In this document: one piece after another, positions 49,067 through 58,424 of the stretch
Numbering within the stretch: position 1 is the stretch's first letter
Layout: each line of letters begins with the position of its first letter
Assembly (NCBI GenBank): GCA_023461275.1
Contig: JAEYMI010000059.1
Span: forward strand, 1-63,624
From: Actinomycetes bacterium
GTDB lineage: Bacteria > Actinomycetota > Actinomycetes > Mycobacteriales > Mycobacteriaceae
Direction of reading: 5' to 3'
Length of the DNA: 63,624 nt
Notes under the pieces: generated by a model
The model's input: only the letters and a program-made list of their open reading frames with translations
Databases searched by the model: none
Told to the model about the DNA's origin: nothing
Translations under genes and position numbers: made by a program

Positions 49067-50791
49067 TCAGCTGGTGAGGAGCCGGTTGGCAGCGATAGCG
49101 TCGAAGACCGTCGGGTCGAACGTCAGCTTCGGCGGCAGGCGGGCCCAGCGTCGAAGTTCGTCGTGTCGTTCATGGGCGGGATCGTTGATGGCTTCGATGA
49201 ACTCGGTCCAACCATACGGACCGCCGACGTCCTCGAAAGGTGCTGTGCCAGAACCCTCGACGACGGAAATCATGGGCTCATTGTCGTCATCAACCGGCTC
49301 GACGCCCTCGACAACGATGCGAACCTCCCAGCCATCGCCGAAGTCGTACTCGTAGAGCAGTTCGTCGCCGGCTTTGCCGAGAACGTCGCCGACCGACACA
49401 GTGTCGGCGGACTCGGTGTCGGGATCGATCTGTAAGTCGTCGTCGATGGCGGCTTCGGACATGAATCGGCGGCTTTCGCCGCCCTCCGTCGAGATGAACT
49501 GGTAGAGGTGATAGTCCTTCCACCCCAACACCGTTTGAAGGATCCGATGGAAATCGGAGAGGACGATCACTGAATCGATGCGGAGCCGTCGCCACACCGT
49601 CGGCTGCACGTCGACCATCTGGATACGCACCGTCAACATCACCGACTCGATGTCGAGCTCGGGGTCGAGCTCGGGGTCGAGCTCGGGGTTGAGTTCGTCG
49701 GGAAAACCTTGCCAAACAGCAGGTCTGAGCTCTTCACGTACGACGTAGTGATCGTTCTCATCGACCTCGAGCCAGCCGTCGTCGAGGATCAACCGCAGTC
49801 CGACGCGAACCCAGCTATTGACTACTTGGCCATCGGGGTCATCGGTACCGATGTCAAAAGCATTGGCAGGGAACGGCATAGCGGTCATGCCCTGGTACAC
49901 CACGCGGGCCACGATCACATCCGCGACGGCATTGGCATACGGCTCATCGTGCAGCAACGTGGTGCGCACCGACATTGACAGCGCGTTGCGGCGGAACGAC
50001 AGTGAGTCCTGGCCGAACCACTGTTCGGCTGCCACTCCGGGACGGACGCGCACGGTGTTCACATCGATCAACCCCAGAGACTGTGCGAGGTCCCACAGGT
50101 CGACGAGCTGGCCGAAGTGGCTCATCGACGACAACTCGCCGACGGGCGCGAGCATGTCGAGGTCGGGCAACAGCTCGGGCAGGAGTGACGGTTTGAGCCA
50201 TCGGCTCGGTGTGGTGGGTTTCTCGTCGCCGATCCACTCGAGCAGTGCGGTGAGGTTACGAATGACGCGAGTCGTGTCGAGCACCACGAGTTCGAGGCTC
50301 GGATCGACATCGGGGATGACGACGCCTGGTAAGACAAAGTGATCGGCGACGTAGCCATCAAGCGCGTCGATGACATCGTCGGCGGTGTCCGGCGATCCGG
50401 ACCATCGCGAGTTCGCGATGAGAAAGTCGACGAGCATCCGGCCGGCGAACACCAGCGTTACCGCCCGCGGTCCGCCGTCACTCTCTACGAACTCGGCGAA
50501 GTTGTAAGCCAGATCGACATCCGGCATCGACCAATCGTCCAGCCGGAACCGGGGATTGGCTTCGATCAGTCCGTCGATGAGGATCCTGACAGAAATCACC
50601 AAGTTCTCGCGCCGGAGTGGATCGGACTCGAAGTTGGTGTCGTCGAGCCATCGGTCGAAAGCACTCAACGTGCTGTCGACGGTGGCCGCACCCCGACTGT
50701 GGATCGGTGTAACCGTGGCGTGCCGGTCTGCCCGCTTGCGCGTCTTGTCAGCTCGTTTCGCGCCGCGCGACTTCTTGTTTTGAGAACCCAT
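49067..50791 (-). CDS. Plasmid pRiA4b ORF-3-like domain protein
   Basis: 574 aa. The C-terminal 190 residues match the pRiA4b ORF-3 (PF07929) domain: LTVRIQMVDVQPTVWRRLRI, FHRILQTVLGWKDYHLYQF, LLYEYDFGDGWEVRIVVEGV and DVGGPYGWTEFIEAI. The N-terminal 380 residues are a helical region of unknown function and the first 40 are very basic. A short ELDPELDPELD acidic linker (49653-49688, three 12-bp repeats) separates the two. Function unknown; such proteins are common accessory genes. Start is ATG 50791 (MGSQNKKSRG). Confidence 0.82.
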   Translation of the reverse strand: MGSQNKKSRGAKRADKTRKRADRHATVTPIHSRGAATVDSTLSAFDRWLDDTNFESDPLRRENLVISVRILIDGLIEANPRFRLDDWSMPDVDLAYNFAEFVESDGGPRAVTLVFAGRMLVDFLIANSRWSGSPDTADDVIDALDGYVADHFVLPGVVIPDVDPSLELVVLDTTRVIRNLTALLEWIGDEKPTTPSRWLKPSLLPELLPDLDMLAPVGELSSMSHFGQLVDLWDLAQSLGLIDVNTVRVRPGVAAEQWFGQDSLSFRRNALSMSVRTTLLHDEPYANAVADVIVARVVYQGMTAMPFPANAFDIGTDDPDGQVVNSWVRVGLRLILDDGWLEVDENDHYVVREELRPAVWQGFPDELNPELDPELDPELDIESVMLTVRIQMVDVQPTVWRRLRIDSVIVLSDFHRILQTVLGWKDYHLYQFISTEGGESRRFMSEAAIDDDLQIDPDTESADTVSVGDVLGKAGDELLYEYDFGDGWEVRIVVEGVEPVDDDNEPMISVVEGSGTAPFEDVGGPYGWTEFIEAINDPAHERHDELRRWARLPPKLTFDPTVFDAIAANRLLTS

Positions 50792-50832
50792 CGACGCCGA
50801 GTCTACGTCTGACACCGTCGGTCCACTAGCGT

Positions 50833-51771
50833 GTGCACGTGCATGTTCGACGATGGGTGGCCACCGGGTTCGGCGGGCTCGATGATTTCGCATTCGTCGA
50901 CGACGAGTTGCCGGCGCCGGGCCCGGGTGACGTGACGATCGAGGTTCGCGCTGCCGGAGTCAATCCGGCCGATCTCAAGCACGCCATGCGCGGCGGCGAT
51001 CCGTCGACGTTGCCGTTGCCGATCGGGTACGAGGTGGCCGGGATGATCGCGGCGGTCGGCGCTAACGCGGGCTTCACGGTGGGGCAGGAAGTACTGGCGT
51101 TCCGGGTGTCCGGGGGATACGCGACCGCTCTCAATGTGCCTGCCGGGAAGGTTTTTCTGAAGCCGCCGTCGTTGAGCTGGGCGGTGGCGTCGAATCTGTT
51201 GTTGGCCGGATGCACCGCGTCGGAGATGCTGCACACCTCTGGTGCGCGCACTGGTGACGCGGTGGTACTGCACGGGGCGTCGGGGGCGGTCGGGGTGGCG
51301 GCGCTGCAACTGGCTCGACGGCTCGGTGTCACCGTTGTGGGCACCTGCGGACCGAGCACCGTTGATCACGTTCTCGAATTCGGTGGTGTACCAGTGCTTT
51401 ACGGTCCGGGTGTGCTGGATCGTCTTCGTGAAGTGTTGCCGGCCGACGGCGTCGTCGCAGCGCTCGACGCGGCCGGCACCGACGAGGCCGTCGACGCCTC
51501 GCTGGCACTGGTCGCCGACCGGTCACGCATCATCACCGTGGCAAACCCCAAGCGCGCCAAGCAGGATGGGTTTATCGCTTTGGCCGGTTCAGCGCCGGAG
51601 TCCGCGAGGTATCGGGACAGTGTACGCAGTGAACTCGTCGAACTGGCCGGTGCCGGTGATCTCGTGGTTCCGATCGCCCGGACCTATCCGCTTGGTGACG
51701 CGCGGGAAGCCTTGGCGTATGTGGCGGCGGGGCATGCGGGTGGGAAGGTCGCGTTGATCCCGGCATCGTAG
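50833..51771 (+). CDS. Quinone oxidoreductase-like MDR family NADPH dehydrogenase
   Basis: 312 aa, zinc-free medium-chain reductase. N-terminal GroES-like domain: DVTIEVRAAGVNPADLKHAM and PLPIGYEVAGMIAAVG. Rossmann domain: VVLHGASGAVGVAALQLARR, with the AxxGxxG NADPH motif. No zinc-binding cysteines are seen, as in NADPH:quinone reductases. Start is GTG 50833 (GTG 50839 also possible). It stands alone between the pRiA4b-like gene and the SAVED-like gene. Confidence 0.88.
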   Translation: MHVHVRRWVATGFGGLDDFAFVDDELPAPGPGDVTIEVRAAGVNPADLKHAMRGGDPSTLPLPIGYEVAGMIAAVGANAGFTVGQEVLAFRVSGGYATALNVPAGKVFLKPPSLSWAVASNLLLAGCTASEMLHTSGARTGDAVVLHGASGAVGVAALQLARRLGVTVVGTCGPSTVDHVLEFGGVPVLYGPGVLDRLREVLPADGVVAALDAAGTDEAVDASLALVADRSRIITVANPKRAKQDGFIALAGSAPESARYRDSVRSELVELAGAGDLVVPIARTYPLGDAREALAYVAAGHAGGKVALIPAS

Positions 51772-51873
51772 GACACGCGTCGAGGCGACTTGGTCCGCCC
51801 ACTTTGGTGTCCGCGATGAGACAATGCATACCGTTGATGTGCACAGTATCCGGGGGGATCACGTGGGGGAGAA

Positions 51874-53502
51874 ATGGCTGTTCGAAGCACGCCGATTCGC
51901 GTTGTGAATCTGACATCTGAAGATATCTCGTTCCATACCTACCAAGGCCAGGAGCACGTCCCGGCCGAAGCCGGTGCGGGGGCACCGGCCCTCTTCGACT
52001 ACGGGAGGCCAAGCCGCAAGCCGCCCACGCTGACCGACGGAAGCACCCCGGTGGCATACGACATTGCACCGGGCCGCCTGGTCGATTCGATCCCGGCGCC
52101 GGCCGCCCAGACGGTTTACGTCACGTCCCGCGACGTGGCGATGACGGTCCGGCGTCCTGACGTGGCCTTCATGTACCACCCCGACACCCATTCCCCGGTC
52201 GGGTACCTGGCTTTCGTCGACGGGCTCGGACCACTTCGACGCGCGCGGTACCGGTTCGCCCAGTGGCGGCGCACAGTAGCCCCACGGATCTTGCGGAACC
52301 CGTCGGACACGTGGATCGCGATCACGTTGACGGTCAGTACCGCCTGCCTCGGTGCGTTGTTGGTCTTGGGCATCGACACCTGGCGAGACGCTGCGGATCG
52401 CGACTGGTGGATTCTCGGAATCGTTGCGGCAGTGACGGTCGTCGTTCTCGCGTTCGCGTGGACCCTCTGGCGCAACGCCTCCCGCGCGAGGAGGGGCCGG
52501 GGCACCGCCTACCTCATCGACGAGACGGGGTTGAACTGGACGACTGCTGAGAGATCACGGTTCAATGCCGTGGTCGCCGATCAGTTCAGCACCGTCCTCG
52601 AGGTGCCCGGTCCCGTGGTCGGCCCGAGCCGGTGGCAGTGGACACTGGAGGACAGGGTCGACGCCAAGGCATGGACCGGCCACTTGTCCAGCCTGGTCTC
52701 CAATTTCGAGGTTGTTCGTCACAATGATGATCACCTCACGGACAGCGCTGTCTTCTTGTCTGCTTACTGGCCAGTCGCTTTCGCCCTTGGCCTGGAACTG
52801 CCCAAGACCCGACGCGGGCAGGTCTTGAATGTCTGCCAACGACCGTCTGATGGCAACGGTCCGCGCGTAACCGGTTACGAGCGAACGGCCTTCGGACCTA
52901 ATAGACCCAAACTTGATGCAGCGCATGACTTCCTATCCGCGCAGGATCGTGACAAGTCACGCGCCGGATGCCGGCTTGCAGTCCAATCACGTGACTTCAA
53001 GGTCGCGCTGACGGTCGACGGTCTGACGCATCGGGATTCTGCCAAGGCAGTCCGGCCGGAGATCCGAATTGTGGCCATCCGGCTGGTGGCCGAGCAATTC
53101 GGCTCGGCCGAAGCTGACGCAGATCTCGTTGATACACAAGATTTTACGATGAAGGTCACCAACTGGTCGGATACGCCGCTGCCGCCGGGCAACTATGCGG
53201 CCACCGAGCTCAGACTCACTCGATCCGGCAGGCCGCTGGCCTCTCGGACCGAGATCCCCTGGTCTGACTATCCCGCGATAGTGGACCAGATCGTTGATTG
53301 GTTTGCCACTCAGGACTTTTCCAACACCGTGGTCTTCCTGGCGACCACAGTGCCGCAGGAGATCGGGTTCGGCCTGGGGATGGTAGCCCACAAGCGACCC
53401 GACGTTCTTCCCGCCTCGCTGCTTCCCATGAACTACGTCCCGTGGAAGGGAGCCTTCGTGGTTCCAGACTTCGATCTGGGCAGGATCGCCCGCAAGGGCT
53501 GA
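51874..53502 (+). CDS. Two-helix membrane protein with SAVED-like C-terminal region
   Basis: 542 aa. Residues 1-140 form an unassigned β-rich cytosolic domain. Two membrane helices follow (about 147-167 and 178-199). The C-terminal part has two similar segments: SAVFLSAYWPVAFALGLEL near 295 and TVVFLATTVPQEIGFGLGMV near 490. The latter resembles the SAVED fold signature (hydrophobic strand, Pro, then small-rich helix with LG). SAVED domains sense cyclic oligonucleotides in CBASS. No cyclase gene is nearby, so this may be an orphan sensor or only distantly related. GGGGGAG precedes ATG 51874. Confidence 0.6.
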   Translation: MAVRSTPIRVVNLTSEDISFHTYQGQEHVPAEAGAGAPALFDYGRPSRKPPTLTDGSTPVAYDIAPGRLVDSIPAPAAQTVYVTSRDVAMTVRRPDVAFMYHPDTHSPVGYLAFVDGLGPLRRARYRFAQWRRTVAPRILRNPSDTWIAITLTVSTACLGALLVLGIDTWRDAADRDWWILGIVAAVTVVVLAFAWTLWRNASRARRGRGTAYLIDETGLNWTTAERSRFNAVVADQFSTVLEVPGPVVGPSRWQWTLEDRVDAKAWTGHLSSLVSNFEVVRHNDDHLTDSAVFLSAYWPVAFALGLELPKTRRGQVLNVCQRPSDGNGPRVTGYERTAFGPNRPKLDAAHDFLSAQDRDKSRAGCRLAVQSRDFKVALTVDGLTHRDSAKAVRPEIRIVAIRLVAEQFGSAEADADLVDTQDFTMKVTNWSDTPLPPGNYAATELRLTRSGRPLASRTEIPWSDYPAIVDQIVDWFATQDFSNTVVFLATTVPQEIGFGLGMVAHKRPDVLPASLLPMNYVPWKGAFVVPDFDLGRIARKG

Positions 53503-53720
53503 CTCTTTCGGTACGGGCCTACCGCGTGGTGGTGAGGCCGGTTGCCGCACGTGCGCCGATATGAGGCCGCGTGTCGTTCCTCGTGTGTGCGCATGTTCCG
53601 CCGAAAGGTGGATGTACGGCGAGTCCACTGCTCCCTAATCTGGCAACTCCAGACGGATCGCTACCCCGCCGATCCGAATCTGGGGGAGTCGGATTTGCGG
53701 TGGAGCCAGGGAGTTCACAA

Positions 53721-54488
53721 ATGTCAACTACAGGTTTGAAGGCCAGAAAGGTCTGTGCCGCAATGGGCGCGGTGCTGGCGATCGTCGGCGGCGGTGTCGC
53801 GACGACGCTCGGCGCCGGCGATGCAGCGGCCGCACCGACCGGCACCGCGATGGTCCAGACGCAGAAGATGTCCGACGCCACCTTGAAGTCGACTCAGTTC
53901 GGCTGGTACCCCAAGGGCTCGGCACTCAGCCTCGTCTGTTACAAACGCGGACAAGCAGTTTCGGGTTACTACAGCAAGTACTTCGCCAACGGTAGAGACG
54001 ACCTGTGGTACAAGGTGAGCGATGGCGGGTTCGTCGCCGACATCGACATCTCGACCGGGACCAACAACCCGATCACCGGTCCGTGTGGCGGTGCTGCTCC
54101 GGCACCGGCGGCCCAGGGATCGCGGGAAACTCGGGCGCTCGCGTGGGCACGGAGCCAGGTCGGGTCCAACGCCTACAACTTCGCCTGCCAGCGCTTCGTC
54201 GAGAACGCGTTCGGCACCAGCGGACGGTACGGATCGGCCATCCAGATGTTCAACGCGCTGCGTGCAGCCGGCACCATCCGCGGCGGCAACGCCCCCGCCG
54301 GCGCGCTCGTGTTCTCGCGCAGCTCCTACGACCAGGGCTACGGCCACGTCTCGATCGCCAACGGCGACGGCCGGTACGTGTCCGGCGGAATGCCCGGCCC
54401 GACAGTCGGTTACATGCGCGCTCCGGCCGCGAGCGGCGGAACCTACCTCGGCTGGTCGTACGCGCCGGGTAGCTGGCCTGGTCGCTGA
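53721..54488 (+). CDS. Secreted CHAP/NlpC-P60-like peptidoglycan hydrolase
   Basis: 255 aa. Signal peptide at about 1-38 (cleavage near DAAAA). Residues about 45-125 resemble an SH3-like/Cys-containing module (VCYKRGQAVSGYY...CGGA). The C-terminal catalytic domain has YNFACQRFVENAFG with the likely nucleophile Cys and GYGHVSIANGDGRYVSGG with the catalytic His, as in CHAP/NlpC enzymes. Cell-wall remodelling is the expected role. Start is ATG 53721, eight bases after AGGGAG; earlier in-frame ATG at 53571 would mask the signal. Confidence 0.85.
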   Translation: MSTTGLKARKVCAAMGAVLAIVGGGVATTLGAGDAAAAPTGTAMVQTQKMSDATLKSTQFGWYPKGSALSLVCYKRGQAVSGYYSKYFANGRDDLWYKVSDGGFVADIDISTGTNNPITGPCGGAAPAPAAQGSRETRALAWARSQVGSNAYNFACQRFVENAFGTSGRYGSAIQMFNALRAAGTIRGGNAPAGALVFSRSSYDQGYGHVSIANGDGRYVSGGMPGPTVGYMRAPAASGGTYLGWSYAPGSWPGR

Positions 54489-54505
54489 CCGGTTGATCAC
54501 CATCA

Positions 54506-54535
54506 CGCCCCCGTCACCGGTAGGTGGCGGGGGCG
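54506..54535. terminator. Hairpin terminator after the CHAP/NlpC-like gene
   Basis: CGCCCCCGTCACC pairs with GGTGGCGGGGGCG (one G-T wobble) around GGTA, 18 bp after the stop codon. No T tract follows, which is usual in high-GC actinobacteria. Confidence 0.7.
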
Positions 54536-54550
54536 CGGTCGTGTCAGCCG

Positions 54551-54596
54551 TAGTACTGCAGGAGCGCGCCGATTAGTACTGCAGGAGCGCGCCGAT
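54551..54596. repeat. Perfect 23-bp tandem duplication
   Basis: TAGTACTGCAGGAGCGCGCC plus GAT occurs twice with no spacer (54551-54573, 54574-54596), between convergent genes. It contains AGTACTG like the TetR operators at 4332-4394, probably by chance. Confidence 0.9.
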
Positions 54597-54645
54597 CGGT
54601 CGCAGGGCACATCCTCCGTGTACGGCGTTGCATCGGGCGCGTGAA

Positions 54646-56013
54646 CTACCAGGCGGCCACCGAGGGCGCGGTCTCCATGGCCTCGCTCAGTTCGGGGTCG
54701 AGCGACGCTGCAATGTCGCGCTGTGCGCCGAGGATGACGCGGCCGTTCTCGGCGAGAAGTGTCGGCGGGGGCGCCATCGGCAGGTCATCGGTGTCGATCA
54801 GGGTCGACGCCCCCATCACCACCGCAACATCCGACGCCACCTCCCGCGGCGACGGCTGGCGGTGGTCCACCTGCCGACGCGCAGCGGGCCGCTTGTCGAA
54901 CTCGTCAAAATCCGGTCCGACGGTCTCGGGCTCCTCGTCGACGTGAACGCCACCGTTGATCGCCCACTCGATGAGATCGGCCAGCATCGTGACATCACCG
55001 CTGCGGTGCACCTCGTCGAAGGTGGTTACTGTGCGCGACTTGAGTTTTCGAGTCCAGCCCCGACGACGATTCGCGTCGACGAACTGGAAACGCTCGAAGT
55101 CGGCGGCGACCAACGCCGAGACCGCGGTGTCGACGATCCGCTGCCGCAGATCGTCCGTGCCGGATGCACTCGAGTGTTCAGCTACCCGGTCCGCGAGGTC
55201 ACGCTCGGCGCGGTACCGTTCGGCGCGATTCCACTGCAGGTTGGCCAGCTGGTGAAACTGCTTGGTCGCACGCAATCCCGCAGCCGCCAAGGTGAATCGG
55301 GCGTCGGCGCGCGCGAAGTCGCATCGGTGTGAGTACAAGACAGCCAACGTGAAGTCCGCATCGGCCACCTGAGCGACGTGACCACGATCGGCGAAATGCG
55401 CTCGCGCAGCGAGCAACAGCTCTTCGGGGTCCTCGGCCGGCTGCACCGCACAGTCGGCCAGCACGATCGCGGCGTCGTGGTAGTCGTCGGCCAACTGCGC
55501 GTCCGCGAAGATCGGCATCGCGCGCCGCAGGTGCTCGCGTGCCACGTCGCGCCGACCGCGCAGCACCGCGATGTCGGCCAATTCGACGGTGGCCCTCGCC
55601 CAGCGGACCCGCATGGTGGCGTCGTGCGGGTCGTCGTCGAAGAACCTCAGCGCCCGCTGAAACTCCACCTCAGCTTCGGCTTCGCGACCGACGGCGACGT
55701 ACACCCGACCGAGCGCCATACGCGCATCGGCCGCCGACTGCTCCATCGACAACCGCGAGAACACCGTCAACGCCGACGTGACCGCCGACTCGGCTTCGGC
55801 GAACTCGCCCAAGTGCAGCGCCGACGCACCGAACCACAGCGCCGCATCGGCGGCCGCCGCGAGGTCGACGTCGAAATAGCCGACGACAGCAGCCCCGCAG
55901 CAGAGCATCGCCTGGGCGTGGTCGCCTCGCTCGGCAGCAGCGCGGCCGTCCTCGAGATCACGGGCGGCGGCTTTCACCTGTGCCTCGTCAGCCGGCTCGT
56001 CGTACACACCCAC
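54646..56013 (-). CDS. TPR-like repeat protein of unknown function
   Basis: 455 aa, mostly helical with tetratricopeptide-like pairs (residues about 20-280; for example FAEAESAVTSALTVFSRLSM and EAEVEFQRALRFFDDDPHDA). The C-terminal 150 residues are acidic and Pro-rich. It probably scaffolds a complex. The frame is open to 56112, which would leave three bases to the divergent ATPase, so GTG 56013 is preferred. Pairing with the ATPase suggests a shared function. Confidence 0.72.
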   Translation of the reverse strand: MGVYDEPADEAQVKAAARDLEDGRAAAERGDHAQAMLCCGAAVVGYFDVDLAAAADAALWFGASALHLGEFAEAESAVTSALTVFSRLSMEQSAADARMALGRVYVAVGREAEAEVEFQRALRFFDDDPHDATMRVRWARATVELADIAVLRGRRDVAREHLRRAMPIFADAQLADDYHDAAIVLADCAVQPAEDPEELLLAARAHFADRGHVAQVADADFTLAVLYSHRCDFARADARFTLAAAGLRATKQFHQLANLQWNRAERYRAERDLADRVAEHSSASGTDDLRQRIVDTAVSALVAADFERFQFVDANRRRGWTRKLKSRTVTTFDEVHRSGDVTMLADLIEWAINGGVHVDEEPETVGPDFDEFDKRPAARRQVDHRQPSPREVASDVAVVMGASTLIDTDDLPMAPPPTLLAENGRVILGAQRDIAASLDPELSEAMETAPSVAAW

Positions 56014-56114
56014 CCGACGAGCATAGGGCTGCCGCGCAGTCCACCGAATGGAGAAACGGATACCAGGTGGTTCCCCGGGATCCGGCCAGGGGAATGGCGA
56101 GTTGAGAGGCATTC

Positions 56115-58340
56115 ATGACCACCAAGAAACCCAGTTGTCCAACCACACTGACGGTCGTCGCGATCCGACCCGCGGCCGGCGAGTCGTCGCCCGACGCGCC
56201 GGTGGCAACCATCGTGAGCATGCTGCGGCTGATGCCCGGCGCCACGCTGCACATCCGGTCGGGAGCATTGCCCGCAACCGCCGGTGAACCGGCATCGATG
56301 GGCCAACGACTGTGGCTCACCGGCGTCGTCGACGCCGACGCACACACCCAGCTGCGAGCAGTCATCGACCGCAACTTCGAGGTGACCGAAACCCCGCTCG
56401 ACACCGCCGACGCCGAGTACCGGTGGCACGGGCTGCCCGAGGCGGGCGAACTCGGCTTCGTTCCGCATCAGAGCCGTTCCCGTGTCTGGACTCTCGGTGC
56501 CGACGAAGCCCCCGACATGACCCGGCTCTGGCAGGCGTTGGCCGCGTGGCCATCCGGGCGTATCGACGCAACTGTCTCGGCGCAGACGCGTGGCGACTTC
56601 TGCGTCTCGGTATCACTCAGCGGCGATACACCGCCGCCGCTGATGGTGCGCGCCGCGGCCACCGATGTCTTTCAGGGCTTGCAGTTCACCGCCTCCGACG
56701 ACGAGCCGGAATCTTTGCGCTGCACCGAAGATGAGGCACGCACCGTCGTGATGCTGCCGGTGGGCACGTCGTCGTGGGCTCCACCGGGGTTCCGGGTGGG
56801 TGCGCCGAGCATGATGCCGGTGCGTCTGGCACTGTCGTCGAATCCGATCGACGACAGCCGTATTCGGTTGGGGTGGGCGCGGACCGACGCCGGCACCCAT
56901 GTCGACGTCGCGCTCGGCGACCAGGAACTGCTGCGTCACGTGCACCTCGTCGGCGCCACCGGAACCGGTAAGAGCAGCATGCTCGCCGGGATCATTCATC
57001 AACTGGCACATAGTGATAACGGTGCGTTGCTGCTGGACCCGCACGGCACTCTGGTGGACCGGGTACTCAGCGAGTTGCCCGCCCATGCAATCGATCGTGT
57101 GCGGGTGGTTCGCGCCGACGACATCGACGCCCCGGTGGCGTTGAACCCGTTGGCCACCGACTCCCCGCTCGGCATCCAGGCGGCCATCGCCGACATGGGT
57201 GAGATGTTCCACGAACTGTTCGATCCGGGTCGCACGGGGATCGTCGGGCCGCGTTTCGTCGACCGCGTCGCACACGCACTCCGTGCACTGGTCATCCTGC
57301 GCGGCGAGTACGCGAGCCTGCTCGACGTGCCATTAATGCTGGGCCACAAAGGAATGCGTAAGGCACTCGTCGAACGACTCACCGATCCGGCCGAGAAGCT
57401 GTGGTGGGAGAACGACCTGCTGAATCAACGGTCCACCGAGTACGGCGACCTCACGTCGTGGGTGAACTCGAAGTTCGAGACGTTCTCCGCGAGCCCGGCG
57501 ATGCGCGCGATCCTCGGCTCCGGCGCCGACACCTACAATCCCGTCGCGGCGATGGACTCCGGCGAGATCATCCTCGTCGACCTCGCGAAGGGAACCATCG
57601 GAAAGGACGCCGCACGACTGCTCGGGTACCTGTTGCTGAACCGGTTCTGGGTGGCCGCGATGAACCGGTCGGGCAACCGCCGATTCCACATCGTCGTCGA
57701 CGAAGCGCACTCGGTGATGGCCGGATCGCTGATCAACATGCTTTCGGAGGGAAGGAAGTTCGGGCTGTCGGTGGTCGTGGCGCACCAGTTCCTAGGGCAG
57801 CTGCAACCGGCGGTGACCAGCGCGCTGTCGGGCAACGTGGGCACGTCGGTGACCTTCCGGTCGTCGGGTCCGCACATCGCCGAACAGATCGCGGCCACCG
57901 GTGGTCAGGTGAACGCCCAGACGTTGGCGAATCTGCCCACGCTCTCAGCGATCGTGGTGCGCAACGCCGGCGACGACGTCACACCGGCACCGCACACCGT
58001 GCGGGTGGAGCAAGCGCAGGACGGTTGTCGACGAGCCAATCGCTCTGCGGTGGAAGTACTCTCACGCCAACGCAACCGACGAGCACAGTCCGGACGCGTG
58101 CCCCTCGACCCCGACGTCGACTTCCCGGTTCTGAGCCGACCCACCGCCGGTGAGGATTCGACGTCGCGGGGGAAGTTCCTCGACGAGTGGCTCGAGAAAC
58201 GCAAACGGCTGCAGGAGAATTCGGCGACCAAAGCGCCCGGTGACGACGACAGCGAAGCACTCGCTGGCGACACCGCCGCATCGTCGGACGACACCACAGT
58301 CCCCGACGACGATCTCACCGAGTCCGGCGAGGTGGCATGA
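56115..58340 (+). CDS. HerA/VirD4-type P-loop ATPase
   Basis: 741 aa. Residues 1-260 are an uncharacterised N-terminal region. The motor domain has Walker A GATGTGKSS (280-288), then GALLLDPHGTLVDRVL and Walker B HIVVDEAHSV (525-534). EGRKFGLSVVVAHQFLGQLQ and GTSVTFRSSG follow. The arrangement matches HerA-FtsK superfamily proteins annotated as type IV secretion DNA-binding or conjugal-transfer ATPases. No other transfer genes are adjacent, so the role (DNA translocation, repair or defence) is open. It is divergent from the TPR-like gene. Confidence 0.85.
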   Translation: MTTKKPSCPTTLTVVAIRPAAGESSPDAPVATIVSMLRLMPGATLHIRSGALPATAGEPASMGQRLWLTGVVDADAHTQLRAVIDRNFEVTETPLDTADAEYRWHGLPEAGELGFVPHQSRSRVWTLGADEAPDMTRLWQALAAWPSGRIDATVSAQTRGDFCVSVSLSGDTPPPLMVRAAATDVFQGLQFTASDDEPESLRCTEDEARTVVMLPVGTSSWAPPGFRVGAPSMMPVRLALSSNPIDDSRIRLGWARTDAGTHVDVALGDQELLRHVHLVGATGTGKSSMLAGIIHQLAHSDNGALLLDPHGTLVDRVLSELPAHAIDRVRVVRADDIDAPVALNPLATDSPLGIQAAIADMGEMFHELFDPGRTGIVGPRFVDRVAHALRALVILRGEYASLLDVPLMLGHKGMRKALVERLTDPAEKLWWENDLLNQRSTEYGDLTSWVNSKFETFSASPAMRAILGSGADTYNPVAAMDSGEIILVDLAKGTIGKDAARLLGYLLLNRFWVAAMNRSGNRRFHIVVDEAHSVMAGSLINMLSEGRKFGLSVVVAHQFLGQLQPAVTSALSGNVGTSVTFRSSGPHIAEQIAATGGQVNAQTLANLPTLSAIVVRNAGDDVTPAPHTVRVEQAQDGCRRANRSAVEVLSRQRNRRAQSGRVPLDPDVDFPVLSRPTAGEDSTSRGKFLDEWLEKRKRLQENSATKAPGDDDSEALAGDTAASSDDTTVPDDDLTESGEVA

Positions 58341-58368
58341 CCTCACGCTCCGGGCATTCGTGACAGGT

Positions 58369-58416
58369 GATCCCGACCCAGGTCAACGGCGGTTCTGCCA
58401 GGCCTGGGTCGGGATC
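58369..58416. terminator. Bidirectional hairpin between the ATPase and membrane-protein genes
   Basis: GATCCCGACCCAGG (58369-58382) pairs perfectly with CCTGGGTCGGGATC (58403-58416) around a 20-nt loop. It lies between convergent genes, 28 bp after the ATPase stop codon. Confidence 0.75.
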
Positions 58417-58424
58417 GGCCGCGC

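Noticed and set aside
51874..53502. Complete CBASS system
   Set aside because: No CD-NTase, Cap2/Cap3 or TIR partner lies next to the SAVED-like membrane protein; only an orphan sensor can be proposed.
4332..54596. Similarity of AGTACTG in the TetR operator cluster and in the 23-bp tandem repeat at 54551
   Set aside because: Only seven shared bases and unrelated contexts; no TetR-regulated gene is near 54551.
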